From Soonwooa sp. (GTDB lineage: Bacteria; Bacteroidota; Bacteroidia; Flavobacteriales; Weeksellaceae): a stretch of DNA of 64,000 nucleotides. The position numbers and the translations under genes are program-made. The stretch lies in NCBI RefSeq assembly GCF_030151385.1, contig NZ_JASLDS010000030.1:103483-167482 (forward strand), given 5' to 3'. Within the stretch, counting starts at the first letter, position 1, and every line of letters starts with the position of its first letter. The notes beneath the pieces are model-generated. The model was not told the origin of the DNA. It saw only the letters and a program-made list of their open reading frames with translations, and did not search any database. Shown here piece by piece: positions 24,394 to 32,960 of this stretch.

Positions 24394-24430
24394 TATATAT
24401 TTTTTATGTTAATTACTTATTTAAGCGTTA

Positions 24431-24461
24431 CAAATTTAAAGATAATATACAGCATCGCCAA
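24431..24461 (-). promoter_or_regulatory. lpdA promoter
   Basis: On the minus strand TTGG, a 19-nt spacer, then TAAATTTG (exact -7 box), giving a leader of about 30 nt before the ATG. Confidence 0.6.
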
Positions 24462-24500
24462 CTGAGATATATCAAAATTTTGTTAAACCTGCGATAAATG

Positions 24501-25577
24501 TTATAAATTTCCTAAAACTTGCTCGTATTTTTTCATAATGATGTCTTTCGAAAATCTTGAAAGAATAGAATTTCGAATCGAATTAACATCATGTTCTTGT
24601 TTTAAAATTTTTAAAATATCTTGTGCAAAATCTTCGTGGTTATCAATATCCGAAACTTCACCATTAATACCTTCTTGCACGATTTCGTTGATGCCGCCAG
24701 GACAATTATTGGCTAAAGCAAAAGTTCCGCAAGCGCCAGCTTCCAACAAAACATTTGGAAAACCTTCGTAACGAGACGATAAAACGAACAAATCCGCAAA
24801 TTTTAAAAACTGATAAGGATTCTCTAGTCTTCCATGAAATGTTACATTTTTAAGACCAAGAAGTTCTTTCATTTCGTGGAGCATTTCTTTGTCGCGCCCA
24901 TCACCCAAAATGTGAAGCAAAATATTTTCATTTTTTAATCTCGAAAATACTTTCAATAAATTATCAAAACCTTTTCTCGAAGAAAGATTTCCGATGGCTA
25001 CAACGTTTTTAAAATTGGTTTTAAAACTTTCTGGACGTTGAGAAGATTTTAGTTTTTCATCAATAAAATCAAAGTCAACGGGGTTATTTATTTTGACGAT
25101 TTTATTGGATTTAATATCAAAATTTTTGAGTAAATCTTTCGCCATATCATCGCTTTGACAAATGATGTTTTTGTAACTATTATAAAATTTATAAAAGAAC
25201 TTAATTTCTTTTCTGGTAACGTGTTCCGAAACTACATTGGTTTCTCTCGCGATGAATTTCGTTTTAGGAAAAAGCTTAATAAATAAGGATAAATACGCAT
25301 TAACCTCACCAAATCCAGAAAAAACAATATCGGGTTTTCTCTTTCGAATTTCTTTAAGAATCGGTCGAATCGAATGTCGAATGCGTTCTGTATTAAGGTC
25401 GATAATTTCCACATCACTTTTCACATATCGCAAATAGCCGCCTTCTTTACGTAAAAGCATGATTTTTGGCTCAAACTTTTCACGTGGAAGATGGTTAGCA
25501 AGCGTCATCACAATGCGCTCGGCACCGCCAGTTTCCAAATCGGGAAGAATGAATATGATTGAGATTTTTTTCATCAT
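24501..25577 (-). CDS. Glycosyltransferase family 4
   Basis: Retaining GT-B glycosyltransferase of 358 residues, probably adding a sugar to a lipid-linked or surface glycan. The N-terminal domain starts ISIIFILPDLETGGAERIVMTLA (acceptor site with the GGAER motif). The C-terminal donor site has VAIGNLSSRKGFDNLLKVF and the GT4 signature SSRYEGFPNVLLEAGACG, where the Glu residues hold the nucleotide-sugar. No other polysaccharide genes are close, so acceptor and pathway are unknown. ATG ATG at the start leaves two close choices; TATCTTTG (a -7 box) lies only 2 nt upstream. Confidence 0.9.
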   Translation of the reverse strand: MMKKISIIFILPDLETGGAERIVMTLANHLPREKFEPKIMLLRKEGGYLRYVKSDVEIIDLNTERIRHSIRPILKEIRKRKPDIVFSGFGEVNAYLSLFIKLFPKTKFIARETNVVSEHVTRKEIKFFYKFYNSYKNIICQSDDMAKDLLKNFDIKSNKIVKINNPVDFDFIDEKLKSSQRPESFKTNFKNVVAIGNLSSRKGFDNLLKVFSRLKNENILLHILGDGRDKEMLHEMKELLGLKNVTFHGRLENPYQFLKFADLFVLSSRYEGFPNVLLEAGACGTFALANNCPGGINEIVQEGINGEVSDIDNHEDFAQDILKILKQEHDVNSIRNSILSRFSKDIIMKKYEQVLGNL

Positions 25578-25590
25578 TCCAAAGATAAAA

Positions 25591-25627
25591 AAATAAACGC
25601 TCTACTAGATTAGTAAAGCGTTTATTT
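25591..25627 (-). terminator. recQ terminator
   Basis: AAATAAACGCT/AGCGTTTATTT stem with a 15-nt loop between recQ and the glycosyltransferase gene. Confidence 0.65.
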
Positions 25628-25643
25628 AATATTTTAAAACAAA

Positions 25644-27851
25644 TTAGTTAGCTACATCGCTAATAAATTTAATTCTTAACATTCGGATTTCTTCATCAGA
25701 AAGGTCATCGCCAAATTCGTCCGTCAAAACTTTCATCGAGTCGCTTTCAGAATCTTTCATAAATTCCATAAATTCTTCAACAATATCTTCATCAAAATTA
25801 TCTTCGATGTAGTAGTTAACATTCAATTTAGTTCCCTGATATACAATCGCTTCCATTTCTTTAAGAAGCTCATTCATTGTTAAATTTTTGGCTCTCGCAA
25901 TATCTTCGAAATCTAATTTTTTATCCGTATTCTGAATAATGAAAACCTTGTGACTCGCTTTGTTAGCAACTTGTTTCAGAACCATATCTTGCATGCGCTC
26001 TATATTATTTTCTTCAACATATTTCTTGATGAACTCCGCAAAATCTTTACCGTATTTTTTTGCTTTGCCTTCGCCAACACCATAGATTTTAGCAATTTCT
26101 TCCAAACTCGTTGGATATTGCACCGTCATATCTTCCAAACTCGGGTCCATAAACACCGTGTACGGCGGAATTCCTAATTTGTGCGCCACTTTCTTGCGAA
26201 GCTCTTTTAACTGCCCAAACAAAACTTGATCTAGTCCACCACCAATTTGCACTTGCACTTGCTCAGATTCGGATTTTTTGGTTTGTGCCAAATCATATTG
26301 TCGGTCTTCTGCAATAAAGAATTGCTCTTTACATTTGCCTTCTAGCATTTCGTTGCCTTTTGCAGATAACTTTAGAACGCCGTAAGTTTCAATGTCTTTT
26401 TTAAGATATTCTTGTACCGTCGCTTGGCGAATAATGGATTTCCAATAGTTGTCGCTTTGGTCCTTCCCGATTCCGAAAGCTTCAGATTTTTCAAGTTTGT
26501 AAGATTTGGTAACCGCAGTTTCTTTTCCTGTAATTATAGAAATCAAATCCTTGGTACGGAATTTTTCACCCAAATCTTTTATCAGTTTTAAAACAAAAAT
26601 TAGGTCTTTGGTAGCTTCAATTAGATTAGGAGGATTTACCGAATTATCACACATTTTGGCACCATTACCTTTTACAGGATCAAATTTTTCACCAAAATAA
26701 TGCAACAAATATTGACGACGGCTCATCGAAGTTTCTACATAACCGACAACTTCATTCAACAATTGAAGTCCGATTTCGCGTTCAGAAACTGGCTTTTGAG
26801 CCAAGAATTTTTCAAGTTTTTCTATATCTTTTGGATCATAAAATGCCAAACAATAACCTTCGCCGCCATCTCTGCCAGCTCTACCAGTCTCTTGATAATA
26901 ACTTTCTAAAGATTTTGGAATATCATAATGAATAACAAATCGAACGTCTGGCTTGTCAATTCCCATTCCGAAAGCGATGGTTGCGACAATAACGTCAACT
27001 TCCTCCATCAAGAATTTGTCCTGATTGGCAACTCTCGTTTTTTGGTCAAGTCCCGCATGATAAGGCAACGCATTAATGCCATTAACTTGAAGAAGTTGTG
27101 CAAACTCCTCTACTTTTCGACGGCTAAGACAATAGACAATCCCAGATTTACCTTTATGCTGGTTGATAAATTTTACAATTTCCTTATCAACATTAACTTT
27201 TGGTCGGATTTCGTAGAACAAATTGGCTCTGTTAAAGCTTTCTTTAAAAACCAAAGCATTGTTCATTCCCAAAGTTTTCTGGATATCATCCTGCACTTTT
27301 GGCGTCGCAGTCGCTGTTAAAGCCATCACTGGCACATTTGCAATTTTATCAATAATACCTTTTAGATTGCGGTATTCTGGGCGGAAATCGTGTCCCCATT
27401 CCGAAATACAGTGTGCCTCATCTATCGCTACAAAAGAAATTTTGACATCGCGAAGAAAATCAACATACTCTTCTTTAATCAAAGATTCTGGTGCAACATA
27501 AAGCAATTTTGTTTTCCCTGATTTAATATCGTCAAAAACTTGCTTGGTTTGCGCTTTATTAAGAGACGAATTAAGAACATGCGCCACGCCACTTTCTTCC
27601 GAAAGCCCATTAACAGCATCTACTTGATTCTTCATCAATGCAATTAGCGGCGAGACAACAATTGCTGTACCTTCCGAGATTAATGCCGGCAATTGATAAC
27701 AAAGCGATTTTCCACCGCCCGTTGGCATCAGTACGAAAACGTCTTTTGAGTCTAGTAATGTTTTTACTATCTCTTCTTGTTGACCTTTAAATGTTGAAAA
27801 ACCAAAGTATTTTTTTAACTCCTTTGATAAGTCGATGTTCTTTGTATCCAT
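25644..27851 (-). CDS. recQ: ATP-dependent DNA helicase RecQ
   Basis: 3' to 5' DNA helicase for recombination and fork repair. 735 residues, longer than the 609 of E. coli. Motif I MPTGGGKSLCYQ, motif II IDEAHCISEWGHDFR, motif III ALTATAT, motif VI QETGRAGRDG. A Cys-poor RQC region follows (about 345-500). An HRDC domain lies near 560-640 (TSLEEIAKIYGVGEGKAKKYG). An acidic C-terminal extension of about 90 residues ends in SDEEIRMLRIKFISDVAN; this extension is common in Bacteroidetes RecQ. The zinc-binding Cys set in the RQC is less obvious than in E. coli. Confidence 0.95.
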   Translation of the reverse strand: MDTKNIDLSKELKKYFGFSTFKGQQEEIVKTLLDSKDVFVLMPTGGGKSLCYQLPALISEGTAIVVSPLIALMKNQVDAVNGLSEESGVAHVLNSSLNKAQTKQVFDDIKSGKTKLLYVAPESLIKEEYVDFLRDVKISFVAIDEAHCISEWGHDFRPEYRNLKGIIDKIANVPVMALTATATPKVQDDIQKTLGMNNALVFKESFNRANLFYEIRPKVNVDKEIVKFINQHKGKSGIVYCLSRRKVEEFAQLLQVNGINALPYHAGLDQKTRVANQDKFLMEEVDVIVATIAFGMGIDKPDVRFVIHYDIPKSLESYYQETGRAGRDGGEGYCLAFYDPKDIEKLEKFLAQKPVSEREIGLQLLNEVVGYVETSMSRRQYLLHYFGEKFDPVKGNGAKMCDNSVNPPNLIEATKDLIFVLKLIKDLGEKFRTKDLISIITGKETAVTKSYKLEKSEAFGIGKDQSDNYWKSIIRQATVQEYLKKDIETYGVLKLSAKGNEMLEGKCKEQFFIAEDRQYDLAQTKKSESEQVQVQIGGGLDQVLFGQLKELRKKVAHKLGIPPYTVFMDPSLEDMTVQYPTSLEEIAKIYGVGEGKAKKYGKDFAEFIKKYVEENNIERMQDMVLKQVANKASHKVFIIQNTDKKLDFEDIARAKNLTMNELLKEMEAIVYQGTKLNVNYYIEDNFDEDIVEEFMEFMKDSESDSMKVLTDEFGDDLSDEEIRMLRIKFISDVAN

Positions 27852-27876
27852 CCTTTAGTTTTGTTTACTAAATTTG
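27841..27876 (+). promoter_or_regulatory. Possible promoter for kdsD-tatC
   Basis: TTTG at 27841-27844, a 24-nt spacer, TAAATTTG at 27869-27876. If real it would give a leader of about 190 nt before kdsD, divergent from recQ. The spacer is slightly long. Confidence 0.4.
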
Positions 27877-28073
27877 CACAATAAATCAAAAATGACTTCA
27901 ATTATTAAAGAATAACATTTTTGCTAATCTTTAAAAGCTTAATAGCTGACTTGATGTACTAAAGTTACTAAAGCTTATTGAAAATTCCAAAAGTCTATTT
28001 TTTTTGGGAACGTGAAGATAGCAAATTTTATGATGATTCTAAAATAAAAAATGAAGCTTAATAAATAAGTAAT

Positions 28074-29024
28074 ATGAATCTCCTTTCACTAGCCAAAGAT
28101 GCCCTATCCATCGAAATTGCCGAGCTCGAATCGCTTAAAAATAGACTTGATGATAGTTTTGTAAAAGCGGTTGAAAACATCAATGCAGCCACCGGAAAAC
28201 TTATCGTAGTTGGTATTGGTAAGTCCGCACATGTTGGTAACAAAATCGTGGCAACCCTCAATTCTACTGGGACGCCAGCCCAATTTCTTCATGCAGCAGA
28301 AGCCATCCACGGTGACCTAGGTGTAATCCAAAAACAAGATGTTGTGCTTTGCATATCGTATTCTGGAAATTCGCCCGAAATCGTTAACCTGCTTCCATTT
28401 TTAAAAGATTACTCATCTTGTTTAATCGGTATGACAGGAAACCCCGAAAGCAAGTTAGGAAAAGCCGCGGACATCATCCTCAACACGCATGTTGACAAAG
28501 AAGCTTGTCCTAACAAGTTAGCGCCAACAAGTTCTACAACGGTACAAATGGCTTTGGGTGATGCGTTGGCAGTTTGTCTTATGGAGCTAAAAGATTTCAA
28601 AGACATTGATTTTGCAAAATTTCATCCAGGAGGAAGTTTAGGAAAAAATCTAACGGCCAAAGTGGAACAATTTGTTTCGCAAACCAAACCCGAAGTTAAT
28701 CCAGAAGCGAGCATTCGTGACGTTATTATTTCGGTGAGCGCTTCCAAACATGGAATAACTGTTGTCACGGAAAACGGAAAAATTCTAGGTGTGATTACCG
28801 ACGGCGATTTGCGCAGAATGTTGCTAAATCAAGATGATGTTTCTAAAGTTCTTGCTAAAGATATTATGAGCAAAAATCCTAAAAACATTGACAAATCGGA
28901 ACTTGCCAAAGAAGCGATGTATATTCTTAAAAGTAATAATATCGGACAGCTTATTGTTACGGATAATGGACAATATTTTGGAATAATTGATTTGCACAAA
29001 CTTCTAGACGAGGGCATTATTTAG
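28074..29024 (+). CDS. kdsD: KpsF/GutQ-type arabinose-5-phosphate isomerase
   Basis: Converts ribulose 5-phosphate to arabinose 5-phosphate, the first step towards Kdo for lipopolysaccharide. 316 residues. The SIS domain (about 30-165) holds GIGKSAHVGNKIVATLNSTG and CISYSGNSPE, with AAEAIHGDLG containing the catalytic His. Two CBS domains follow (about 200-316; VTENGKILGVITDGDLRRML and VTDNGQYFGIIDLHKLL). Gene symbol follows the family; KpsF-type paralogues cannot be excluded. It precedes tatC by 85 nt. Confidence 0.93.
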   Translation: MNLLSLAKDALSIEIAELESLKNRLDDSFVKAVENINAATGKLIVVGIGKSAHVGNKIVATLNSTGTPAQFLHAAEAIHGDLGVIQKQDVVLCISYSGNSPEIVNLLPFLKDYSSCLIGMTGNPESKLGKAADIILNTHVDKEACPNKLAPTSSTTVQMALGDALAVCLMELKDFKDIDFAKFHPGGSLGKNLTAKVEQFVSQTKPEVNPEASIRDVIISVSASKHGITVVTENGKILGVITDGDLRRMLLNQDDVSKVLAKDIMSKNPKNIDKSELAKEAMYILKSNNIGQLIVTDNGQYFGIIDLHKLLDEGII

Positions 29025-29109
29025 AATTAACAGAAAAGTCATATAAAGATTTAATTTTAAAATAGTTAATTTCGCAGTCACAAAAATTGCATTAACAGGA
29101 ACAAAATTA

Positions 29110-29937
29110 ATGAGCGAAGAAAAAGAAATGTCCTTTCTAGGACACGTTGGAGAGCTTAGATCGCATCTCGTAAGAGCAATTTTAGCCATTATTGTAGGCG
29201 CTCTGATTGTCGGATTCAATATTAACTGGATTATGGACCACATATTTTTTGGTCCAACCAACAATGATTTCCCGACCTTTAGAATCATCAACCACTTTTC
29301 GAGAATGTTTACAGGGCATGATAGTATACATCTTCCAAATACCTTTAAAATTCAGCAAAAGCAATTGTTTCAACAATTTAATGTGATGATGGCAGTTTCC
29401 ATTTTCGGTGGAATTATCATTGCATTTCCTTACATTATTTATGAGATTTGGCGTTTCATCAGCCCTGCCCTTTTACCAAATGAAAAAAAGAACTCACTTT
29501 TTTATATCAATTCGATTTGGGTTTTATTTATTGCAGGTGTTTTGACAGGATATTTTCTGATTTTGCCTTTAGCTATTAACTTTGGTTTATTATTCAGTGT
29601 TTCGCATAACATTGTCCAATTGTTTGACCTTAGCGATTACACGACTTTGTTTTTGCAAGTTGTTATGGGAATGGGCGTTGTATTTTTGTTCCCGATTATC
29701 GTTTACATTTTGACTGCAATCGGAATTTTAACACCAAAATTCTTAAAGACCTATCGCCGTCACGCAATTGTATTGATTATGGTGGTTGCTGCAATTATAA
29801 CACCAGCCGACGTACTAAGTATGATGGCTGCTGCAATGCCACTCTTGCTGTTATATGAATTCAGTATTTTGATGTCAAAATATGTTTATAAAAAAATTGA
29901 AAAAGAAAAAAGTCGCGAGTTGACAAAAACTTCATAA
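29110..29937 (+). CDS. tatC: Sec-independent translocase TatC
   Basis: Multi-spanning receptor of the twin-arginine pathway, which exports folded proteins. 275 residues with six membrane helices. The cytoplasmic N terminus has MSFLGHVGELRSHLVRA, matching the HLxELRxRL family motif with His-to-Val-Gly variation seen in Bacteroidetes. FPYIIYEIWRFISPALLPNEK follows the second helix region and is the classic TatC signature. TatA is not adjacent. Likely cotranscribed with kdsD and closed by a terminator. Confidence 0.95.
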   Translation: MSEEKEMSFLGHVGELRSHLVRAILAIIVGALIVGFNINWIMDHIFFGPTNNDFPTFRIINHFSRMFTGHDSIHLPNTFKIQQKQLFQQFNVMMAVSIFGGIIIAFPYIIYEIWRFISPALLPNEKKNSLFYINSIWVLFIAGVLTGYFLILPLAINFGLLFSVSHNIVQLFDLSDYTTLFLQVVMGMGVVFLFPIIVYILTAIGILTPKFLKTYRRHAIVLIMVVAAIITPADVLSMMAAAMPLLLLYEFSILMSKYVYKKIEKEKSRELTKTS

Positions 29938-29943
29938 CAAACG

Positions 29944-29973
29944 AAAGCTACAATTAATCTTGTAGCTTTTTTG
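29944..29973 (+). terminator. tatC terminator
   Basis: AAAGCTACAA/TTGTAGCTTT stem with a 6-nt loop and a TTTTTT tail. Confidence 0.85.
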
Positions 29974-30018
29974 TTGGTATAAAACTTGAAGCCTTACTTG
30001 CTTTTTAAAATAAGAAGT

Positions 30019-30870
30019 ATGGAAATCACGCTAAAGGAAATTTTAGAATACGATATTTTAACGCTGGGCAAATATTCCTTGTCCGTCTATCAACTTATCT
30101 CATCTGCGGTTATTGTTATTGTTGGGATGAGTATTACAAAACTTTTCCGAACCTTTATCTACAAGTCAGAACGAATCGATGTTGGGAAAAAATTTGCATT
30201 CTCGCAGATTTTAAAATATTTAATAATCCTCATTACAGCTATTTTAGCATTCAAATCAATTGGGGTTGACGTATCGCCATTTTTAGTCGGTGGAGGCGCC
30301 ATTTTGGTTGGTATTGGTCTTGGTTTGCAAAACTTAATCCTCGATTTTATTTCTGGAATTATTATTTTGCTGGATCGAAGTATAAAAGTAGATGACGTTG
30401 TAGAAATCGAGGGCGTTGTTGGAAAAGTGCAACAAATCAATATCCGAACATCGACGATGTTAACCAGAGATAATAAAACGATGATTATCCCAAATTCCAT
30501 TTTGACGAAAAATAAACTGGTAAACATGAGCTACGATGATGATAGCTCGGGCTTTAGTATTTCGATTGGTGTTGGCTACGACTCCGATGTGCAAGAAGTC
30601 ATTATGCTTATGGAAAATGCTGCAAAGTCTCATCCAGAAGTCATGCATGACAAACCTATTGTTGCAAGATTAATGAATTTCGGTCAGTCAACTTTGGATT
30701 TTAGTTTATTTTTTAACACCAAATACCTCTTTAAAGCAGAAGCCATAAAAGGCGATATTAGAATTGATATTTTGGAAAAATTTCGTGCCCATAATATTGA
30801 TATTCCTTATCCGATTAGAACGGTTTACACATCGAATATTAAATCAGCTTCACAGCAGAATCAAGCTTAA
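30019..30870 (+). CDS. Small-conductance mechanosensitive channel, MscS family
   Basis: Inner-membrane pressure-relief channel. 283 residues. Three hydrophobic segments (about 20-42, 57-78 and 82-112) with a pore helix rich in Gly and Ala (GGGAILVGIGLGLQNLILDFISGI). The following beta domain has VDDVVEIEGVVGKVQQINIRTS and NSILTKNKLVN, the MscS signature. Shorter than E. coli MscS but usual for Bacteroidetes. An upstream TTG frame adds eleven residues, but the ATG is a better start. The stop codon overlaps, by three bases, the stop of the convergent Crp gene. Confidence 0.92.
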   Translation: MEITLKEILEYDILTLGKYSLSVYQLISSAVIVIVGMSITKLFRTFIYKSERIDVGKKFAFSQILKYLIILITAILAFKSIGVDVSPFLVGGGAILVGIGLGLQNLILDFISGIIILLDRSIKVDDVVEIEGVVGKVQQINIRTSTMLTRDNKTMIIPNSILTKNKLVNMSYDDDSSGFSISIGVGYDSDVQEVIMLMENAAKSHPEVMHDKPIVARLMNFGQSTLDFSLFFNTKYLFKAEAIKGDIRIDILEKFRAHNIDIPYPIRTVYTSNIKSASQQNQA

Positions 30871-31445
30871 GCTTTTACAATCTCTTTCCGAATTCTGCTA
30901 AGGGAAGTATCGGTTATTCCTAAAAATGAAGCGATAAATTTTAATGGAACTGTTTGCAGAATCTGAGGTTTTTCTTTGATTAGTTTTAAATATCGATTGG
31001 TCGCACTTTGGGTAATCATGTCCAAAGAACGCTGTTTCACAGTAAATAATTGATAGGTAAACCACAATCTTCCCCATTCGGCAAAACCTGGAATGGAGCG
31101 AAAAACTTCCTGAAAATCATCGTATTTAATTTCCCAAACTTCACAATCAGTTAAGGCTTGCAAAGTCTCTTGCGAAGCAACTTGTTGAAACAAAGAACTT
31201 GGGATAATCACAATATCGTTGTCGATAAAGAATTCGGTTGTAATGTCATTGTTGTCCATATCACGAACAAAGGCTCTGACAACGCCTTTTTCCAAAAGGT
31301 AATAAGCATCCAAAACATCACCTTCTGCCAAGATAATATCATCTTTAGCATAAGTTTTTTTCTTGTGAAAAGAAGCAATCTGCTTGATGTCTTCTTCGTT
31401 TAAAAGAAAGTGTTGGTAGGTATTTTGGAAGATTTCCGAATTCAA
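30867..31445 (-). CDS. Crp/Fnr-family transcriptional regulator
   Basis: DNA-binding regulator of 192 residues. The N-terminal cNMP-binding-like beta-roll is about 20-130 (ILAEGDVLDAYYLLEKGVVRAF), followed by a dimer helix and a C-terminal winged HTH (FIASFLGITDTSLSRIRKEI). The phosphate-binding cassette of true cAMP receptors (GE...RxA) is not seen; the matching stretch reads IVIIPSSLFQQVASQETL. It may therefore bind another ligand or none. Last gene of a minus-strand run with 11-32 nt gaps containing two adenylate cyclases and an HD hydrolase. No iron-sulfur cysteines. Confidence 0.9.
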   Translation of the reverse strand: MNSEIFQNTYQHFLLNEEDIKQIASFHKKKTYAKDDIILAEGDVLDAYYLLEKGVVRAFVRDMDNNDITTEFFIDNDIVIIPSSLFQQVASQETLQALTDCEVWEIKYDDFQEVFRSIPGFAEWGRLWFTYQLFTVKQRSLDMITQSATNRYLKLIKEKPQILQTVPLKFIASFLGITDTSLSRIRKEIVKA

Positions 31446-31456
31446 ATTGAAGACAA

Positions 31457-32338
31457 TTAATGTTTGATAATTTCTTTGACAATTCCGCCTTGTGGTTCGC
31501 GTACCGTTTGCGTGAAGATAAAGGCTTTTGGGTCGATTTCGTGAACAATATTTCTTAGTTTTCTTACTTCTAACCTAGTTACAATCGTGAAAATAATATC
31601 CACTTCTGCACTTTGCTCAAAAGATTCTTTCATAAAACCTCTTTCGCCTTTGTACACGGTAATTCCACGATTCAAAGTTAAAACCAAAGCTCTTTTCACT
31701 GCTTCAGGATTACTAGACACAATCGTCACACCAGTATAAGCTTCAATCCCTTCTATCACATATTTGGTCATTTGTCCCGCAATCACATAAGTAAGAATCG
31801 CGTACAAAGCAGTTTCTGTTTTTAGGAATAAAGCAGCGATGATGAAGATAACAATGTTCATCCCCAAAATAATTTCGGTGATGCTAAAGCTGCTACGTTT
31901 TAACGTCATTAAAGCCAAAACCTCCATTCCATCGAAAGTTCCGCCACCACGCATCGATAATCCAATGCCGATTCCGAGGAAGAAACCACCAAACATCGCC
32001 ACCAATAATTTGTCGTGCGTCATTTCTGGAAATGGTACAAAATATAGTGTTAGTGCGATTAAAACAATAGTTAACGCCGAACGAATGGCAAAATGTTTTG
32101 ACACTTTAAAATAAGCCAAAAGGATAAATGGAATATTGAGTAAAATAAGAAGTAAACCCAAATTCCAACCTTTGACTTCATGAATTAAAAGCGAAATCCC
32201 CGTTACACCACCATCCAAAAAATGGTTGGGAACGAGAAAACTTTTCAGTGCAAAGCTTGCGGACAAAACGCCCAAAATAAGATAGATTACATCCGAAATT
32301 GAAAAAAGTGAATGGTTATGATGCGTTTCTGCCTGCAT
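31457..32338 (-). CDS. YitT family membrane protein (DUF161 plus DUF2179)
   Basis: Integral membrane protein of 293 residues with about five hydrophobic helices (roughly 15-200), including VPNHFLDGGVTGISLLIHEV and GIGIGLSMRGGGTFDGMEVLAL, the family signature. A soluble DUF2179 domain follows (about 215-280). Function of the family is not established; transport has been proposed. It lies 11 nt before the Crp gene and 14 nt after the HD gene, so it belongs to the same transcript. Confidence 0.92.
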   Translation of the reverse strand: MQAETHHNHSLFSISDVIYLILGVLSASFALKSFLVPNHFLDGGVTGISLLIHEVKGWNLGLLLILLNIPFILLAYFKVSKHFAIRSALTIVLIALTLYFVPFPEMTHDKLLVAMFGGFFLGIGIGLSMRGGGTFDGMEVLALMTLKRSSFSITEIILGMNIVIFIIAALFLKTETALYAILTYVIAGQMTKYVIEGIEAYTGVTIVSSNPEAVKRALVLTLNRGITVYKGERGFMKESFEQSAEVDIIFTIVTRLEVRKLRNIVHEIDPKAFIFTQTVREPQGGIVKEIIKH

Positions 32339-32352
32339 TTTTCGGTAGTCGT

Positions 32353-32928
32353 TTAGATTTTAGATTTAATAATAGCCAGGTTTTCAGCTTTTTTGGCTGC
32401 ACGATTTTCAATCGCAGTTTTGGTAAAATAATGGTGGTTTTCCAAGAAACGTTCTTGTAGAAGATTCCAATCGCGCTCGCTGGAAATAATCCCGAACATC
32501 GCCAATTCTTCGTACAATTTGTTTCCAATGCTAAAGAAATCATCGCGTCCAAGATAGTCCAAATCCGCATCTGCAAGGATTTCTTCAAAATGATTGGTCG
32601 GCGATTGCGGAATTTTAGTTGCCATAATCATCCCTTTAATCTGGTCGATTTTCTCTTGGGAATAACCATGCGATGGCAAATATTCCTGAGCGATTTCACA
32701 AGATTTTTCTTCGTGATCTTTAGAACCATACAAAAATCCCGTATCGTGGAAAAGTGCCGCCGTTTCTAACAAAACCAAATCTTCCTCCGAAAGACCTTCG
32801 GCTTCGCCAATCTCGCGAGCAGCGTTAATTACGTCCTCAATGTGCGATACGCTGTGGTACGACAAATGTTTCGGCAACTTGTTCTGAAGCTCCGACAGAA
32901 TTATGTTTTTTACCTCTTGATAATTCAT
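32353..32928 (-). CDS. HD-domain metal-dependent phosphohydrolase
   Basis: Soluble hydrolase of 191 residues with the full HD set: His in YHSVSHIEDV, His-Asp in AALFHDTGFL and Asp in ILADADLDYLG. HD proteins cleave phosphate esters, including cyclic nucleotides. It sits between two adenylate cyclases upstream and a YitT/Crp pair downstream, all on the minus strand with short gaps, so a cyclic-nucleotide phosphodiesterase role is an attractive inference. The exact substrate cannot be read from sequence. Confidence 0.88.
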   Translation of the reverse strand: MNYQEVKNIILSELQNKLPKHLSYHSVSHIEDVINAAREIGEAEGLSEEDLVLLETAALFHDTGFLYGSKDHEEKSCEIAQEYLPSHGYSQEKIDQIKGMIMATKIPQSPTNHFEEILADADLDYLGRDDFFSIGNKLYEELAMFGIISSERDWNLLQERFLENHHYFTKTAIENRAAKKAENLAIIKSKI

Positions 32929-32960
32929 CCTTCAAATATAATTGAAATTGTGACTAAATA

